Assembly (NCBI GenBank): GCA_003173995.1
Contig: PRDT01000068.1
Coordinates: 1-7,730, forward strand
Reading direction: 5' to 3'
DNA length: 7,730 bases
Source of the DNA: Candidatus Levyibacteriota bacterium
GTDB lineage: Bacteria; Patescibacteriota; Microgenomatia; Levybacterales; UBA12049
The translations under genes were made by a program, and so were the position numbers. Under the pieces are notes generated by a model. That model made no database searches. It had not been told where the DNA came from and was given only the letters and a program-made list of their open reading frames with translations. Below, one piece after another: positions 6,459 through 7,730 of the stretch (positions within the stretch are counted from its first letter, which is position 1; each line of letters starts with the position of its first letter).

Positions 6459-7097
6459 ATGATAGGTGACTTTTCGTTAGGCCAAAAAATAATACTCTGG
6501 GTAATTCCATTACTATTCGCTATTACGGTTCATGAAACAGCCCATGGCTGGATCGCCTCAAAATGTGGCGATCCGACGGCAAAATCATTGGGTCGTTTAA
6601 CCCTGAACCCATTGAAACATATTGATCCTATCGGGACCATTATTGTGCCGGCTATTCTTTTTTTTCTAGGCGGTTTTGTCTTTGGCTGGGCTAAGCCCGT
6701 ACCGATTACCTGGCAAAATCTTAAAAATCCACGACGTGATATGGCTTTAGTTGCAGTCGCTGGTCCTATGGCGAATCTCGTGATGGCTTTGTTGTGGGTG
6801 GGTATAGCCAAAATAGCCATGGCAATTAACAATACACCCTTTATCTATATGGCACAGATTGGCATATCGATTAATTTGGTACTAATGCTATTAAACCTGA
6901 TTCCGATCCCGCCTCTGGATGGTAGCCGCGTGGTAGCTAGTTTTTTGTCCCCGGCGATGGCGTATCAGTTTAATAAATTAGAGGTGTATGGATTCCTTAT
7001 TTTAGTGCTTTTATTAGCCAGTGGTATTCTAGCCAGAATCTTAGGCCCAGTGTTACAGGGGCTATTATCGGTTTTTTTTAGATTTTTTGGTGTATAA
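6459..7097 (+). CDS. site-2 protease family (M50) membrane metalloprotease
   Basis: This is a polytopic inner-membrane zinc metalloprotease of the compact M50/SpoIVFB-like type, which cuts substrates within or near the membrane; its substrate here is unknown. The 212 residues include the HETAH zinc motif (H25, E26, H29) in the first membrane helix, a GPMAN motif (102-106) in the central helix, and NLIPIPPLDG (146-155), whose D154 is the expected third zinc ligand. All catalytic residues are present. Hydrophobic segments lie at about 8-24, 57-78, 95-121, 127-148 and 175-210. There is no PDZ domain, so it is not RseP. The ATG at 6459 has GAG seven bases upstream, and a possible -10 TATACT lies shortly before it. 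It ends 16 bases before scpA, a pairing often seen in proteobacteria and suggesting one transcript, though no functional link between the two is established. Confidence 0.93.
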   Translation: MIGDFSLGQKIILWVIPLLFAITVHETAHGWIASKCGDPTAKSLGRLTLNPLKHIDPIGTIIVPAILFFLGGFVFGWAKPVPITWQNLKNPRRDMALVAVAGPMANLVMALLWVGIAKIAMAINNTPFIYMAQIGISINLVLMLLNLIPIPPLDGSRVVASFLSPAMAYQFNKLEVYGFLILVLLLASGILARILGPVLQGLLSVFFRFFGV

Positions 7098-7113
7098 CGA
7101 TTACACTTGGCGC

Positions 7114-7730
7114 ATGACCGAAAAAAGACTTGCTACGACTCTAGTTGATGCGCCTATTGCCACGGTACGTGGCCAACCATTGGTCCAGTTGCCGAGTGAT
7201 CTCTATATTCCCCCTCAGGCTTTAGAAGTGTTATTAGAGGCATTTACAGGACCTTTAGATCTACTGTTATATCTGATAAAAAAACAAAATTTTGATATTT
7301 TGGATATTCCTGTTGCTGAAATAACCCGCCAATATATGCAATATATTGAGCTGATGCAGGTTTTGGAAATTGAATTAGCCGCAGAATATCTGGTCATGGC
7401 GGCCATACTGACTGAAATTAAATCACGTTTGCTTTTACCGAAGCCTGCGGAAGCACCAACCCATGATGATGTGGATCCACGAGCGGAATTGATACGCCGC
7501 TTACAGGAATATGAACGGACCAAACAGGCGGCTCAGACTTTAGAACAATTACCACGTCTAGGACGCGATGTTTTTTTAGCGATGGCTGAAGCTGTTCTAC
7601 CACTGACTTCATCAGAAAACCGCAGACAAGTTCCTTCCTTAGCTTTAGAGGAGCTAGTGGATGCTTTTCAAGGGATTTTAGCTCGATCGGCTTTAAGGGC
7701 ACATCATGCCATTGCTGAAGAACCTTTGTC
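7114..7730 (+). CDS. scpA: segregation and condensation protein A, 3' truncated by the window
   Basis: ScpA is the kleisin subunit that bridges the SMC heads and, with ScpB, forms the bacterial condensin needed for chromosome compaction and segregation. From 7114 the frame is open to the window end, giving 205 residues. The N-terminal lead VRGQPLVQLPSDLYIPP (18-34) is typical of proteobacterial ScpA. It is followed by the family's signature SMC-neck-binding region, with EAFTGPLDLLLYLI (42-55), FDILDIPVAEITRQY (60-74) and AAEYLVMAAILTEIKSRLLLP (starting at 89). The middle part, RAELIRRLQEYERTKQAA, also matches. The C-terminal winged-helix domain that binds the other SMC head lies beyond the window. 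ATG 7114 is chosen by fit to the family. The ribosome binding site is weak, and a GTG at 7090 overlapping the previous gene's end would add only eight residues. scpB is expected just downstream. Confidence 0.95.
   Translation, partial: MTEKRLATTLVDAPIATVRGQPLVQLPSDLYIPPQALEVLLEAFTGPLDLLLYLIKKQNFDILDIPVAEITRQYMQYIELMQVLEIELAAEYLVMAAILTEIKSRLLLPKPAEAPTHDDVDPRAELIRRLQEYERTKQAAQTLEQLPRLGRDVFLAMAEAVLPLTSSENRRQVPSLALEELVDAFQGILARSALRAHHAIAEEPL

Noticed and set aside
6530..6832. Minus-strand open frame within the site-2 protease gene
   Set aside because: It is antisense to a gene with intact catalytic motifs and has no ribosome binding site or family resemblance.
7090..7113. scpA start at GTG 7090 overlapping the protease gene stop
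   Set aside because: It adds eight residues with no better ribosome binding site; the ATG at 7114 suits the family, though the GTG cannot be strictly excluded.
7215..7702. Minus-strand open frames within scpA (7215-7523 and 7418-7702)
   Set aside because: The + strand frame encodes an unmistakable ScpA; the antisense frames are by-products.

Overview
The window reads as a stretch of chromosome from a moderately AT-rich gammaproteobacterium. The housekeeping proteins (IF-1, ClpA, NADP-type isocitrate dehydrogenase, a site-2 protease and ScpA) all look gammaproteobacterial. The mix of conserved core genes and very AT-rich, lysine- and asparagine-rich orphan proteins suggests a host-associated member of the Legionellales (Coxiella/Rickettsiella-like). 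That placement is an inference from recalled protein similarity; no marker gene in the window proves it.

Layout. Positions 1-312 hold the 3' end of an unrecognised + strand gene, followed by a strong hairpin. Next is infA (496-768, +), which meets clpA (765-3074, -) tail to tail; the two TAG stops share one CTAG. Upstream of clpA lies about 310 bp without a gene. It holds a likely clpA promoter and a hairpin just past the end of icd, and no clpS could be read there. The icd gene (3384-4676, -) follows. Then come two overlapping, very AT-rich orphan genes (4763-5281 and 5272-6162, both -) with TPR-like helical repeats. A 296-bp divergent intergenic region separates these from a + strand pair: a membrane metalloprotease of the site-2 protease family (6459-7097) and scpA (7114 to the window end, truncated).

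How the genes fit together. IF-1 and ClpA are commonly chromosomal neighbours in gammaproteobacteria, and the site-2 protease/ScpA pair is also a familiar arrangement, so most of the window is conserved core. The accessory material is the partial gene at the left edge and the orphan pair between icd and the protease gene. The points most worth a second look are the orphan pair (its downstream member has no internal methionine and can only start at a TTG inside the upstream gene's end), an IF-1 with a seven-residue internal insertion and a charged tail, the shared CTAG stop, and the missing clpS next to clpA.
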